A stretch of DNA of 64,000 bases, from NCBI RefSeq assembly GCF_038443675.1, contig NZ_CP151762.1:1488001-1552000 (forward strand). The letters run 5' to 3'. A program made the translations under genes and the position numbers. Below, piece after piece: positions 25,374-36,627 of the stretch; position 1 is the stretch's first letter, and every line of letters begins with the position of its first letter. The notes under the pieces are model-generated. The model was given only the letters and a program-made list of their open reading frames with translations, ran no database searches and was not told the origin of the DNA. This stretch comes from Yoonia sp. G8-12. Its GTDB lineage: Bacteria > Pseudomonadota > Alphaproteobacteria > Rhodobacterales > Rhodobacteraceae.

Positions 25374-27208
25374 ATGTCAGCCAACAAAACATCCAAAACG
25401 AATAATTCGTCTCGAATGACCGGCACCCCACCACTTGAAGGTGCTGTTCTAACGCCCGGAAAGGGGCACGCAAGCGCAATGAATGCCATGACCGGTGACA
25501 GTATGAAAAGGTTTGCTGCCCCAGAGGCAAAGACCGCAATGCTGCGGACAATTGCCTTTGCCGAGGATCTGGGTGACGAACTCGAGGACTTTGGCCAGTT
25601 GTCATCACCCAATCCCAATATCCGGATTGTCGCGTCTCTCATGCGCGGGCACATCGAGGGCAAGGTGGTCACGGCGACATCATTGATTGGCGCAAGCCGT
25701 GCACCTTATGCGACCGCCAGCCGCCGCTTGCAGGAAATGTTCGATGCGGGCCTGATTGAAAAACGCCCCCGCACCCGCACCGGCAAAAGCTATTCCCTGC
25801 ATCCCAGCGAGACGCTTTTGGAATACTGGATGCAACTGTCCAACCGGTTGGAGCGGCTGTCGACAAAGCATTTCGGCGGCTCATCGGGCCCCGAGACAAC
25901 CGCCGATTACTACTTTGGCGGCACCTATATGAACGTCAAATCCATCCCGCCCCTGCAAGTGCTGCCTGTGCCGCTCAAGCTTGCGGGCGGATTGCGGGTT
26001 CTGGTTCACGGCGACCCCACTTTCATGGTGATGGATAATCTTAAACGCCAATTTGAACAGACACTTGGGACGCAAATCCACCAGCGCGCCTTTTCCATCG
26101 ACCGTCTCCGCTCGGAGGCCAAGATCAACGCCGAGCGCAAATCAAGCCGCTACGATATCATTGCGGTCGATCTGCCTTGGGTGGGCGAATTCGCCGAAAA
26201 AGGCATTCTGATGCCACTTGAAGAAGTCATGGACCTTGCCCAGCTGGATCCGGCTGATTTTCACACGGCTGGTTGGCAGGCGGCGCATTGGGGTGGCAAG
26301 CTTTATGGTGTTCCGGCCCAGACGACACCCGAATTGCTGTTCTATCGCAAAGACCTGTTTGCAGAAAACGGGCTGATCCCGCCCCGGACAACCCAAGAAT
26401 TGCTGACTGCGGCGGCGGCCCTGCATGCGCCACAGCGCGGCCAATACGGGATTGCGTGGAACGCCGCGCGCGGCACAGCCCTGGGTCATACCGTTTTGAT
26501 GACATTGGCCGACTTTGGCCAACCTATTCTTGATCTGCCCAAAATCGCCGGCGGTTTTGAAACGTCACATCTAGCGAACGGTTCGTACCGCGTTACGATA
26601 GATACCGATGCAGGATTACAGGCAGCGGAGTTCCTGTTGGAGCTTCTGAAATACTCGCCCCCGAAATCCTGTCGATGTCATGGTACGAGCGGGTCCGCCC
26701 TTATGCCAGCGGCCGCATCGCGATGGCTTACGGGTATACGCTGCTTGCCCCGTACTTTGAACTGGACGATTCCTCGCCTGCGCAAGCACAGACAGGGTAT
26801 CTGCCGCATCCTGCCGGACCAAACGCATCTCCCGTGGCCCCTGTCGGCGGCTATATGATGGGTATTCCGGCAAATCTGCCCAAAGAACGCGTTGCAGATG
26901 CGGTTGCTGCGTTGAAGGTCTTTACATCGCCCGAAGCGCAAAAACTCTATGTCCAAAACGGCAGCCGGACGAACCCGCGCTATTCCGTTGCGGCCGATCC
27001 CGACGTGCGGCGCATGTCGCCCATTTTTGAAGCGGTCGATGCCATGTCATGGCGCGACGAGCTGCAATTCTGGCCGCGCCCGCCGATCCCCGAGATCAAC
27101 CAGATTATCCAGATTTGCGGTGAAGAATTCCACGACATGCTGCGTGGAATTGTCAGCCCCAAAGAAGCACTGCGTCGCGCACAAGGGAGAGCCGACGCCA
27201 TCATCTAA
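25374..27208 (+). CDS. Winged-helix / solute-binding-domain fusion regulator (frameshifted)
   Basis: The intact product would be about 611 residues. Residues ~75-165 form a winged helix-turn-helix (RIVASLMRGHIEGKVVT then LIGASRAPYATASRRLQEM, FDAGLIEKRPRTRTGKSYSL). From ~205 on it is a MalE-type extracellular-solute-binding domain (LRVLVHGDPTFMVMDNLKRQF; YDIIAVDLPWVGEFAEKGIL; GGKLYGVPAQTTPELLFYRKDLF). There is no signal peptide, so it should be a cytoplasmic ligand-sensing regulator. The frame breaks at a C5 run near 26658-26662 where six C are expected (...YSPP|EILSMSWYERV...); the rest reads on to 27208. The ATG at 25374 is chosen because an earlier frame start would overlap the operator. 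It diverges from the importer operon and precedes the catabolic genes. Confidence 0.78.
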
Positions 27209-27243
27209 CGCACGGGTTTACGTGATAACAGGAGGAGAGAACT

Positions 27244-28053
27244 ATGGACCCCAATCGCCTGAAAGGTAAGAACATTTTGATCACCGGTGCCGCACGCGGC
27301 ATGGGTGAGGCCAACGCCAAGAGCTTTGCCGCCCAAGGTGCCAACGTCTGCATCGGTGACCTTGACGGGGATCAGGCGCAGGTCGTGGCCGAAGCGATCA
27401 ACGCCGAAGGCAACGGTAAGGCCATCGCCGTGAAGATGGACGTGACCAAGCGCGCAGATAACGCCGCCGCCGTCGCCGCCACGGTCGAGGCATTCGGGTC
27501 CATCAACGTCGGTGTTTTCAACGCTGGTCTGAACAAGCCCCGTTTCTTCATGGATATTGATGAAGACAACTGGGACATGATCATGAACGTCAACACCAAG
27601 GCCATGTGGCTGGGCATGCAGGAAACCGCCCGCCAGATGATCGCCCAAGGTCCGATGGAAGATCACCCCTACAAACTCATCAACGTAGGCTCAATCGCGT
27701 CGCGCAAACCGCTGGTCGATGTGACGGTCTATTGCACCTCGAAATATGGCTGCCTTGCCCTGACCCACTGTGGTGCCATCGGTCTGGCCGAGCACAATAT
27801 CACCGTCAACGGCTACGCGCCCGGCGTTGTTGTGACCCCGCTTTGGGAACAGCTCGACAAGGATCTTGTCGATATCGGCTTTAAGGAAAAAGAAGGCCAA
27901 GCCTATGACGACATCGTGCGCGATGCGTTGCAGATCAAGCGCGTGTCCTACCCCAAGGATATCGTCGGCACCGCGTCATTCCTTGCCAGCGACGACAGCG
28001 ACTACATGACCGGCCAGATGATCCACATTGATGGCGGCTGGTGCATCCAGTAG
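27244..28053 (+). CDS. SDR family oxidoreductase
   Basis: A 269-residue classical SDR. It has the TGAARGMGEA cofactor loop, NAGLNKPRFF, Ser in INVGSIASRKPLVDV, YCTSK (catalytic Tyr and Lys) and a C-terminal DYMTGQMIHIDGGW. AGGAGGAG lies before the ATG. It is the first enzyme gene of the rightward operon, 35 bp after the regulator. Similarity to the SDR at 23310-24107 suggests paralogues acting in one pathway, probably oxidation of an alcohol group of the imported compound to a ketone. Specificity is not determinable. Confidence 0.92.
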   Translation: MDPNRLKGKNILITGAARGMGEANAKSFAAQGANVCIGDLDGDQAQVVAEAINAEGNGKAIAVKMDVTKRADNAAAVAATVEAFGSINVGVFNAGLNKPRFFMDIDEDNWDMIMNVNTKAMWLGMQETARQMIAQGPMEDHPYKLINVGSIASRKPLVDVTVYCTSKYGCLALTHCGAIGLAEHNITVNGYAPGVVVTPLWEQLDKDLVDIGFKEKEGQAYDDIVRDALQIKRVSYPKDIVGTASFLASDDSDYMTGQMIHIDGGWCIQ

Positions 28054-28114
28054 CCGATAACGTTTCTCAAATCTCATAAGACAAACGGGGCCATGCACCC
28101 CGAAGGAGACCCCC

Positions 28115-29425
28115 ATGTCAGAACGTCCGGGCAATGCCCTTATGCCAAACCTGCTTACCCCGATGGATCTTGAGCCAAACTGGGAATGGCGCGAAAAGCT
28201 GCCGGCCCATGGCCACATGTCCGTGGATTTCGAACGCCGCATCGACCACGACCGCCTGCGTCGTTACCGCCTTGCACGCACACGCCAGTCTTTGCAAAAC
28301 TCGCAGGCGGGTACGCTGCTTTTGTTCGATGTGAACAATATCCGGTATGTGTCGGCCACGAAGATTGGCGAATGGGAACGCGACAAGATGTGCCGTTTCT
28401 GTCTGCTGACAGGTGATGACAGCCCCTATGTCTGGGATTTCGGCTCAGCCGCCGAGCACCACAAGCGGCATTCCGACTGGCTGGAGCCCAGCCACTGCCT
28501 TGCCGGCGTTGTCGGTATGCGCGGCACCATTCCGCCGGAATTCGGCTTGATGCAGAAATACGCCAAACAAATCGCCGGATTGATCCGCGATGCCGGTATG
28601 GCGGATATGCCCGTAGGTGTGGACTATGCGGAAACGGCCATGTTCCACGCGCTTCAGGCCGAGGGCCTGAACGTCGTTGACGGCCAGCAGATCATGCTGG
28701 CGGCGCGTGAAATCAAGAATACCGATGAAATCCAGTTGCTGACGCAGGCGGCGGCCATGGTCGATGGCGTCTACCACATGATCTATGAGGAACTGAAACC
28801 GGGTGTGCGCGAAAACGACATTGTCGCGCTGTCCAACAAAATGCTCTACGAAATGGGGTCCGATGACGTCGAAGCGATCAACGCGATTTCCGGTGAACGC
28901 TGCAACCCGCATCCGCATAACTTCACCGACCGTTTGATCCGGCCCGGTGATCAGGCCTTCTTTGATATCCTGCAGTCGTATCAGGGCTATCGCACCTGTT
29001 ACTACCGCACGTTCAACGTGGGCCGTGCAACGCCGTCGCAGAACGATGCCTATGTAAAAGCGCGCGAATGGATCGACGCGTCCATCGCGATGATCAAACC
29101 GGGTGTGTCCACCGATAAGGTCGCCGAAGTCTGGCCAACAGCCGAGTCGCTGGGCTTTGCGAACGAAGATCAGGCCTTTGGTCTACAATTTGGTCACGGT
29201 CTTGGGCTTGCGCTGCATGAACGGCCCATCATCAGCCGCGCCGTGTCGATGGATCACCCGATGGAGATCAAGACCGGCATGGTGTTTGCGCTGGAAACCT
29301 ACTGCCCTGCCACCGACGGCTATTCAGCCGCACGGATCGAGGAAGAGGTGGTTGTGACCGAGACAGGGTGTGAGGTCATCAGCCTCTTCCCGGCCGAAGA
29401 GCTGCCCATCGCGAACCGCTACTAA
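28115..29425 (+). CDS. M24-fold (aminopeptidase P/creatinase-like) protein
   Basis: A 436-residue protein. It has a creatinase-type N-terminal domain (about 45-200; LLLFDVNNIRYVSATKIGEWERD) and a C-terminal pita-bread domain. Of the five usual metal ligands, Asp284, His361, Glu394 and Glu410/411 are present. The second Asp, 11 residues after the first, is Cys295 (GYRTCYYRTF). Metal binding may therefore be altered or absent, as in creatinase. The same architecture is used by the DMSP lyase DddP, but the ligand pattern differs from that enzyme as well. Its place between an SDR and a 2-oxoacid dehydrogenase suggests a hydrolase or lyase of a small metabolite rather than a peptidase. GAAGGAG precedes the ATG. 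Confidence 0.82.
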   Translation: MSERPGNALMPNLLTPMDLEPNWEWREKLPAHGHMSVDFERRIDHDRLRRYRLARTRQSLQNSQAGTLLLFDVNNIRYVSATKIGEWERDKMCRFCLLTGDDSPYVWDFGSAAEHHKRHSDWLEPSHCLAGVVGMRGTIPPEFGLMQKYAKQIAGLIRDAGMADMPVGVDYAETAMFHALQAEGLNVVDGQQIMLAAREIKNTDEIQLLTQAAAMVDGVYHMIYEELKPGVRENDIVALSNKMLYEMGSDDVEAINAISGERCNPHPHNFTDRLIRPGDQAFFDILQSYQGYRTCYYRTFNVGRATPSQNDAYVKAREWIDASIAMIKPGVSTDKVAEVWPTAESLGFANEDQAFGLQFGHGLGLALHERPIISRAVSMDHPMEIKTGMVFALETYCPATDGYSAARIEEEVVVTETGCEVISLFPAEELPIANRY

Positions 29426-29434
29426 ACCAGCCGT

Positions 29435-29462
29435 CGGGCCGCTGCGCAAACGCGGCGGCCCG
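29435..29462 (+). terminator. GC-rich hairpin between the M24 and E1 alpha genes
   Basis: An 8-bp perfect stem CGGGCCGC/GCGGCCCG has a 12-base loop that can pair further (GCG/CGC). No U-run follows, and the E1 alpha ribosome site comes 37 bp later. It is likely an attenuator or mRNA-processing element rather than a full stop. Confidence 0.45.
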
Positions 29463-29508
29463 CACACACGCTTTATCACGTCGCCGATCCGGCAAGGGGG
29501 AGCCCGCA

Positions 29509-30504
29509 ATGGCCAAGACCAAGACAAATTCAGAGGACTACCTGCGCATGTACCGCCAGATGGTTCGTATCCGTAGCTTTGAAGACAACGCAAACCAGCT
29601 CTACCTCTCGGCCAAAATGCCGGGCCTGACCCATATGTACTCGGGTGAGGAAGCGGTCGCCGTGGGGATCTGCGAGGCGCTGAAAACCACTGATAAGATT
29701 ACCTCGACCCACCGTGGCCACGGGCACTGTGTCGCCAAAGGCGCTGATTTCAAAGAGATGTTCTGCGAGCTTTTGGGCAAGGAAGAGGGCTATTGCCGTG
29801 GCAAGGGCGGGTCGATGCATATTGCGGACCAATCCAACGGCAACCTTGGGGCCAACGCGATCGTCGGCGGGTCCATGGGCATCGCCACAGGATCGGCCTT
29901 TACCGCCAAGATGCTGGGCAAAGACGACGTCACCGTCTGTTTCTTTGGCGACGGCGCCACCGCACAGGGCCTGATGTACGAGGTCATGAATATGGCCGCC
30001 TTGTGGAACCTGCCTGTCATCTACGCCTGCGAAAATAACGGCTATTCCGAATATACCAAAACCGAGGAAATCGCCGCTGGGTCCATCACCGCCCGCGCCG
30101 AGGCGTTCGGGATCGAGGCCCATCAGGTCGATGGCCAAGATGTGCTGGCGGTCAATAAACTGGCTACCGATCTGGTCGCGCGTGCGCGCAAAGGCGAAGG
30201 GCCGTTCTTTGTGGAACTGATGACCTATCGCTACCACGGCCACCATGTGGGCGACATCAACCGCGAATATTACCGGACCAAGGACGAAGAGAAGGACTGG
30301 AAGGAAAACCGCGATCCGATCATCCGCTTCCGCGCGCATCTGGTCAGCGAAGGCCTTGCCACCGAGGACGAGCTGGACGCGTTGAACGCCGAAATCGCCA
30401 AGGACGCCGAGGATGCCGTGAAATACGCGCTGGATGCCAAATATCCCGATGTGTCCGAAGTCGACATGCACGTCTTTTCAGACATCAAACACGCGCTGGC
30501 ATAA
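29509..30504 (+). CDS. 2-oxoacid/acetoin dehydrogenase E1 subunit alpha
   Basis: A 331-residue thiamine-diphosphate enzyme subunit. It has STHRGHGHCVAKGADF, GKGGSMHI and the ThDP/Mg motif GDGATAQGLMYEVMN...ENNGYSEYT. Length and the RGHGHCVAKG segment are closer to acetoin dehydrogenase AcoA than to pyruvate E1. With the beta subunit it would cleave an acyloin or decarboxylate a 2-oxoacid and pass the acyl unit to lipoyl groups. GGGGGAG precedes the ATG. E1 beta, two E2 parts, ALDH and E3 follow, giving a full complex in one operon. Confidence 0.92.
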   Translation: MAKTKTNSEDYLRMYRQMVRIRSFEDNANQLYLSAKMPGLTHMYSGEEAVAVGICEALKTTDKITSTHRGHGHCVAKGADFKEMFCELLGKEEGYCRGKGGSMHIADQSNGNLGANAIVGGSMGIATGSAFTAKMLGKDDVTVCFFGDGATAQGLMYEVMNMAALWNLPVIYACENNGYSEYTKTEEIAAGSITARAEAFGIEAHQVDGQDVLAVNKLATDLVARARKGEGPFFVELMTYRYHGHHVGDINREYYRTKDEEKDWKENRDPIIRFRAHLVSEGLATEDELDALNAEIAKDAEDAVKYALDAKYPDVSEVDMHVFSDIKHALA

Positions 30505-30516
30505 GGAGCACGACCG

Positions 30517-31512
30517 ATGAGAGAGATTACCCTATCCCAAGCCGTGAACGAAGCACTGGCCGAAGAAATGCGCCGCGACGAGACCGTGTTCATCATTGGT
30601 GAGGATGTGGCCGAAGCTGGCACACCGTTCAAGGTCCTGTCCGGTCTGGTCGAGGAATTCGGCACGCGCCGCGTGGTCGACACCCCTATCGCCGAACCCG
30701 GCTTTATGGGGATCGCTGTGGGTGCCGCCATGACCGGCGCCCGCCCTGTTGTCGATCTGATGTTTGGCGACTTTATTTTCCTGATCATGGACCAGCTTTG
30801 CAATCAGGCCGCCAAGACGCATTACATGTCGGGCGGCAAGCTCAGCGTGCCGTTGGTTCTGCGCACCAATATGGGGGCCACCCGTCGTTCAGCCGCACAG
30901 CACAGCCAATCCTTGCACGCCCTTGTCGCGCATATTCCCGGCCTGAAGGTTGCAATGCCCTCCTCGGCGTATGAGGCCAAGGGCCTGATGAAAACCGCGA
31001 TCCGCGACAACAATCCGGTCGTGATTTTTGAAGACAAACTGATGTATCAGGACAAGGCCCCTGTACCTGAAGAGGAATATCTGATCCCCTTTGGCGAGGC
31101 GAATATCAAACGCGAAGGCTCTGACGTTACCCTGATCGGCACCTCTTCAATGGTGCAGGTTTGCGAAAAAGCCGCCGAGATTTTGGCCGCAGAGGGGATC
31201 AGCGCAGAAGTCATCGACCCGCGCACGATTGTGCCGCTGGATGAAAAGACCCTGCTGGAATCAGCCCGCAAAACCAGCCGCGTGATTGTGGTGGATGAGG
31301 GTCATCAAAGCTTTGGCGTGACCAGTGAAATTGCCAGCCGGATCAACGAAAAGGCCTTCTATCATCTGGATGCACCTGTGTTCCGCATGGGTGCCATGGA
31401 TGTGCCGATCCCGTTCAGCCCCGCGCTGGAAGATATCACCGTACCCACGCCCGAAGGTGTCGCCGAAAAAGCGCGGATGCTGTGCGGCGGGGAGATGATC
31501 AATGCCGCTTGA
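30517..31512 (+). CDS. 2-oxoacid/acetoin dehydrogenase E1 subunit beta
   Basis: A 331-residue transketolase-like subunit (REITLSQAVNEALAEEMRRDETVFIIGEDVAEAGTP; DTPIAEPGFMGIAVGAAMTG; the QHSQSLHALVAHIPGLKV segment). The C-terminal transketolase domain covers about 200-325 (VIDPRTIVPLDEKTLLESARKT). It forms an alpha2beta2 E1 with the previous gene (12-bp gap) and overlaps the lipoyl protein by 11 bp, so translation is coupled. Confidence 0.93.
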   Translation: MREITLSQAVNEALAEEMRRDETVFIIGEDVAEAGTPFKVLSGLVEEFGTRRVVDTPIAEPGFMGIAVGAAMTGARPVVDLMFGDFIFLIMDQLCNQAAKTHYMSGGKLSVPLVLRTNMGATRRSAAQHSQSLHALVAHIPGLKVAMPSSAYEAKGLMKTAIRDNNPVVIFEDKLMYQDKAPVPEEEYLIPFGEANIKREGSDVTLIGTSSMVQVCEKAAEILAAEGISAEVIDPRTIVPLDEKTLLESARKTSRVIVVDEGHQSFGVTSEIASRINEKAFYHLDAPVFRMGAMDVPIPFSPALEDITVPTPEGVAEKARMLCGGEMINAA

Positions 31513-32767
31513 CGTCATCATGCCAGCACTCGGCATGGCCCAGGAAACGGGCCAGATCGTTGCGTGGCACAAACAACCCGGCGATCCGGTCGCCAAGGGC
31601 GATGTCCTGTTCGAGGTCGAAACCGACAAAGCCACGATGGAGGTCGAGGCCGCAGGCGATGGTTTTCTGACAGATGTTGTCGCTGGCGAAGGTGATGATG
31701 TGCCTGTGGGCGATGTCATTGCCAAAATCTCTGACAGCGCCGAAAGTGCGGCACCGTCGCCTGAGGCCGCGAAACCCGCCCCGTCAGACGATCTGCCCGA
31801 TGGCAAGGCGGTCATCATGCCAACGCTGGGCATGGCACAAGATTCGGGTCTGTTGGTCGCGTGGCATAAAGAGCCCGGCGATGCAGTCAGCGCCGACGAT
31901 GTGCTGTTCGAAGTCGAGACCGACAAAAGCGTCAATGAAGTGAATGCAGGCTTTGACGGCTACCTTGGTGCGACGCTTGCTGAAGCGGGCGAAGATGTGC
32001 CCACCGGACAGACCATCGCCATCATCACAGCTGAAAAGCCCGCCAATCCCGTTGCGCGCAAAAGCGCAGGGGTTGCCGCACCACAAGCAGCGGTGGAAGA
32101 GGCGAAGCCAGAACCGGTAGCCAAACCAGCACCTGCCAAACAGGCCCCTGCCCCCGCCACAAACGGACGCATCCTTGCGTCACCCAAACTGCGGCGTCTT
32201 GCCCTTGAACAAGGACTGGATTTGCAGCGGTTGGTCGATGCGGGGCACACGCAGCCCTTCCATGTCAAAGACCTAGATGCTCTGCGCGCGTTGCCGCAAG
32301 CCTCTGACAAAACGGATACGGCCACAGCGCAGGCCTCTGGCCGGTTGACGGCCGAGATTGCAAGCGAAGGTTTCACAGATTTCGCAGCATGGGCCGCGAC
32401 CACAGCAAAGCTGACGGATATGTCTGCCCTGCTCGCAGGTCTTTGCGCCGCGAGCCACGGCAGCGATACGACAGTGGCCGTGGAAAGCTTTGGCGAAACA
32501 ACGATCTACGCCGCCTCTGCCCAACTGGGTGCAACACAACCCACCGAAGACGCCGCAAAACTACGCGTCCGTGACCTGCGCTTTTCCGCGATCTCAAGTG
32601 TCGCGGTCGGGGCCGAAGATGTGCCGACACTTACGCTCACGCGCAACGGCGTGGGCCTGACGATCACGCTTGAATTTGCGCCCGCGCAATTGGCGACGAC
32701 GGACGCCATCACCCTTCTTTCCAACTTCGCAGGCCGGATGGAGCAGCCGCTCCGTCACCTGCTCTGA
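31502..32767 (+). CDS. Lipoyl-carrier half of E2 (two lipoyl domains, no catalytic motif)
   Basis: A 421-residue protein. Two tandem lipoyl domains carry the attachment lysines Lys43 (ETDKATMEVEA) and Lys142 (ETDKSVNEVNA). An Ala/Pro-rich hinge follows, then a peripheral-subunit-binding domain (about 223-260; ILASPKLRRLALEQGLDLQRL). The last ~135 residues look like a decayed acyltransferase domain with no HxxxD/NG motif. It should carry acyl groups and bind E1/E3 but not transfer to CoA. The active transferase is encoded separately at 34221-35100. Confidence 0.88.
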   Translation: MPLDVIMPALGMAQETGQIVAWHKQPGDPVAKGDVLFEVETDKATMEVEAAGDGFLTDVVAGEGDDVPVGDVIAKISDSAESAAPSPEAAKPAPSDDLPDGKAVIMPTLGMAQDSGLLVAWHKEPGDAVSADDVLFEVETDKSVNEVNAGFDGYLGATLAEAGEDVPTGQTIAIITAEKPANPVARKSAGVAAPQAAVEEAKPEPVAKPAPAKQAPAPATNGRILASPKLRRLALEQGLDLQRLVDAGHTQPFHVKDLDALRALPQASDKTDTATAQASGRLTAEIASEGFTDFAAWAATTAKLTDMSALLAGLCAASHGSDTTVAVESFGETTIYAASAQLGATQPTEDAAKLRVRDLRFSAISSVAVGAEDVPTLTLTRNGVGLTITLEFAPAQLATTDAITLLSNFAGRMEQPLRHLL

Positions 32768-32784
32768 CCACATCGGAGACCAAA

Positions 32785-34215
<1,431 letters not shown>

Positions 34216-34220
34216 ACGTG

Positions 34221-35100
34221 ATGAGTGATGTAATCGCCCCCGTCCGTGCGTGCGCTGGCCCGCGAAAAAGGCGTTGATCTGGAAAAACTGGCCCGTGATC
34301 TGGGCCGCACCACCATCGCCCGCGAAGATGTCACGGGCGACGCAAAGCCCGCCGCGCAACAAAGCGACCACAGCAAATATTGGGACGTGGACCATAGCCA
34401 GTTTGGCCCCGTGACCGAAGAACCGCTGAGCCGTTTTGCACAGGTTGCTGCCGGAAATCTGGGGGCTGCGAATACGATGATCCCGCAGGTCACCCACCAC
34501 GACCGCGCCGATGTGTCCGCGATTGAGGCCTTGCGCAAAGAGCTGAAACCGGAAGCGCAGGCGCGTGGTGTGAAGCTGACGGCACTGGCCTTTCAGGTCA
34601 AAGCGCTGGCGCGGGCCTTGCGGGAGTTTCCACGCTTCAACGCGTCGCTCACACTTGATGGCAAGTCACTTGTGCTCAAGGACTATGTCCATGTTGGGAT
34701 CGCGGTTGATACCGCCCACGGCTTGATGGTGCCCGTCATCCGTGACGCGGACCGCAAAGGCCTATGGCAGATTGCAGCCGAGATCACCGATCTGGCAGGT
34801 CGTGCGCAGGCCCGCAAGGTTGGCCCTGATGAAATGGGCGGCGCGTCCATGTCGATCAGCAATCTGGGCGGCATCGGCGGTACGGCCTTCACCCCCATTG
34901 TGAACCCCCCCGAGGTGGCAATCCTTGGGCTGACCCGCACCGAAATCACGCCCGTGTGGGATGGTGAGGCGTTTCAGCCGGTTCCGATGGTGCCGCTTGA
35001 TCTGAGCTATGATCACCGCGTCATCAACGGGGCCGAGGCCGCGCGCTTTGTCACCTATCTTGCCGGATTGCTGGGCGATCCGCGCCGGATAATGATCTAG
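34221..35100 (+). CDS. Catalytic half of E2 acyltransferase (start frameshifted)
   Basis: About 292 residues without a lipoyl domain. A peripheral-subunit-binding domain (SVRALAREKGVDLEKLARDLG) is followed by a full 2-oxoacid acyltransferase domain ending DLSYDHRVINGAEAARF, with the active-site His and Asn (H-x3-N-G, as in some pyruvate E2 enzymes). The natural start is probably the ATG at 34221 (MSDVIAPP...). The C5 run at 34237-34241 puts it out of frame; six C would restore the reading. As given, translation could only begin at the GTG at 34246. Together with the lipoyl half it makes one functional E2. Confidence 0.85.
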
Positions 35101-35112
35101 AGGAATACTGAC

Positions 35113-36492
35113 ATGAGTAACCATGCCGACCTGATGGTCATCGGCGCTGGCCCCGGTGGCTATGCCTGCGCTTTTCGTGCCGCCGATCTGGGGCGCAAAG
35201 TGGTGATGGTCGATCCCCGCGCGACGTTGGGCGGCGTGTGCCTGAATGAGGGCTGCATCCCGTCCAAGGCGCTGCTGCATGCCGCCGAGGTGATCCGCGA
35301 AGCGCATGAAATGACGGATGATTGGGGTATTGCCTTTGCAAAGCCCAAGATTGATCTGGACAAGCTGCGCGCCAAAAAAGACGGGGTTGTCGGTTCGCTC
35401 ACAGGCGGGCTGACGGGGCTTGCCAAGCGCCGGAAAGTCCAGACGATCACAGGCACAGCAACTTTCAAAGATGATAAGACCATAGATATCGACGGTGCCG
35501 ATTGGACCTTTGATCAGGTGGTGATCGCCGTAGGCTCTGCGCCTGTGCAATTGCCTGGCTGGCCTGACGATGAGCGCATCTGGGACAGCACCGCAGCACT
35601 TGAACTGCGCGAAGTGCCCAAAGATCTTGTGATTGTCGGAGGCGGCATTATTGGGTTGGAAATGGCCACCGTTTATAGCGCTTTGGGTGCCAACGTGACG
35701 GTTGTCGAACTCGCAGATCAGATTGCGCCGGGGGCGGACCATGAGGCGGTGAAAATCCTGCATGCCGCACTTGAGCAACACGATGTCACAATCCACACCG
35801 AAACCAAGGTAAGTGCCGTCAAAGCGGGCAAGACAAAAATAACGTTGACCTGCGAAGGCGCGTTTACGGGCGAGTTGTCCGGTGGGGCGGTTATTCAATC
35901 TGTCGGGCGGCGCTCAAACGGCCCCAAAGTCACGCCGGAAAACGCGGGCATTGAGATAGACGACCGCGGCATTATTCCGGTTGATACGGCGTGCCGGACC
36001 AATGTTGCGGGCGTGTTCGCGATTGGCGATGTGACAGGCAACCCAATGCTGGCCCACCGCGCCACCCATCAAGGGCATGTTGCAGCAGAAGTTGCCAGCG
36101 GCCACGCGGCAGCGCTTGATACCACCCTGATCCCGTCGGTGGCCTATACAAATCCTGAACTGGCTTGGGTCGGGCTGACACAGGCACAGGCCAAAGCGGA
36201 CGGCGTCAAACACAAAACGGCGAGTTTTCCGTGGGCTGCAAGTGGGCGCAATCTTGCATCAGGCGGCGGTGACGGCCTGACCAAGCTTGTCTATTGCCCT
36301 GATACGCACCGACTGCTTGGGGCAACCCTGATCGGGGCAAGTGCAGGCGAGTTGCTTGCCGAATGCACCTTGGCCATCGAAATGGGGGCCACCCTTGAGG
36401 ACATCGCCCTGTCTGTGCATGCGCATCCGACAGTGTCCGAAACCGTAGGCTTTGCCGCTGAACGTGCGCTGGGTACACTGACCGATCTTTGA
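35113..36492 (+). CDS. lpdA: Dihydrolipoamide dehydrogenase (E3)
   Basis: A 459-residue flavoprotein disulfide oxidoreductase. It has FAD motif GAGPGGYACA, redox cysteines in GGVCLNEGCIPSKALL (C-x4-C), NAD motif VIVGGGIIGLEMA, a second FAD segment TNVAGVFAIGDVTGNPMLAHRA, and the dimer-interface catalytic HAHPTVSE. It reoxidises the lipoyl groups with NAD. It closes the E1-E2-E3 set of this operon; the second 2-oxoacid cluster at 48495-51694 lacks an E3 and could share this one. Confidence 0.95.
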   Translation: MSNHADLMVIGAGPGGYACAFRAADLGRKVVMVDPRATLGGVCLNEGCIPSKALLHAAEVIREAHEMTDDWGIAFAKPKIDLDKLRAKKDGVVGSLTGGLTGLAKRRKVQTITGTATFKDDKTIDIDGADWTFDQVVIAVGSAPVQLPGWPDDERIWDSTAALELREVPKDLVIVGGGIIGLEMATVYSALGANVTVVELADQIAPGADHEAVKILHAALEQHDVTIHTETKVSAVKAGKTKITLTCEGAFTGELSGGAVIQSVGRRSNGPKVTPENAGIEIDDRGIIPVDTACRTNVAGVFAIGDVTGNPMLAHRATHQGHVAAEVASGHAAALDTTLIPSVAYTNPELAWVGLTQAQAKADGVKHKTASFPWAASGRNLASGGGDGLTKLVYCPDTHRLLGATLIGASAGELLAECTLAIEMGATLEDIALSVHAHPTVSETVGFAAERALGTLTDL

Positions 36493-36627
36493 TTTGGGAT
36501 ATCGCCTTGGGAACCACTGGCCCTGTCGCGGTTGCGAAAGACCTTTGCACATTCCTTTTCAGCGCGGAATTCGCAGGCGCAAAAAACCGGCATTTCCACT
36601 TGGATCAAACCCCTCTAGGGTGCGGCC

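Noticed and set aside
28115..29425. DMSP lyase DddP
   Set aside because: Same fold family, but the metal-ligand pattern differs (single Asp then Cys295) and the DddP active-site segment is not matched.
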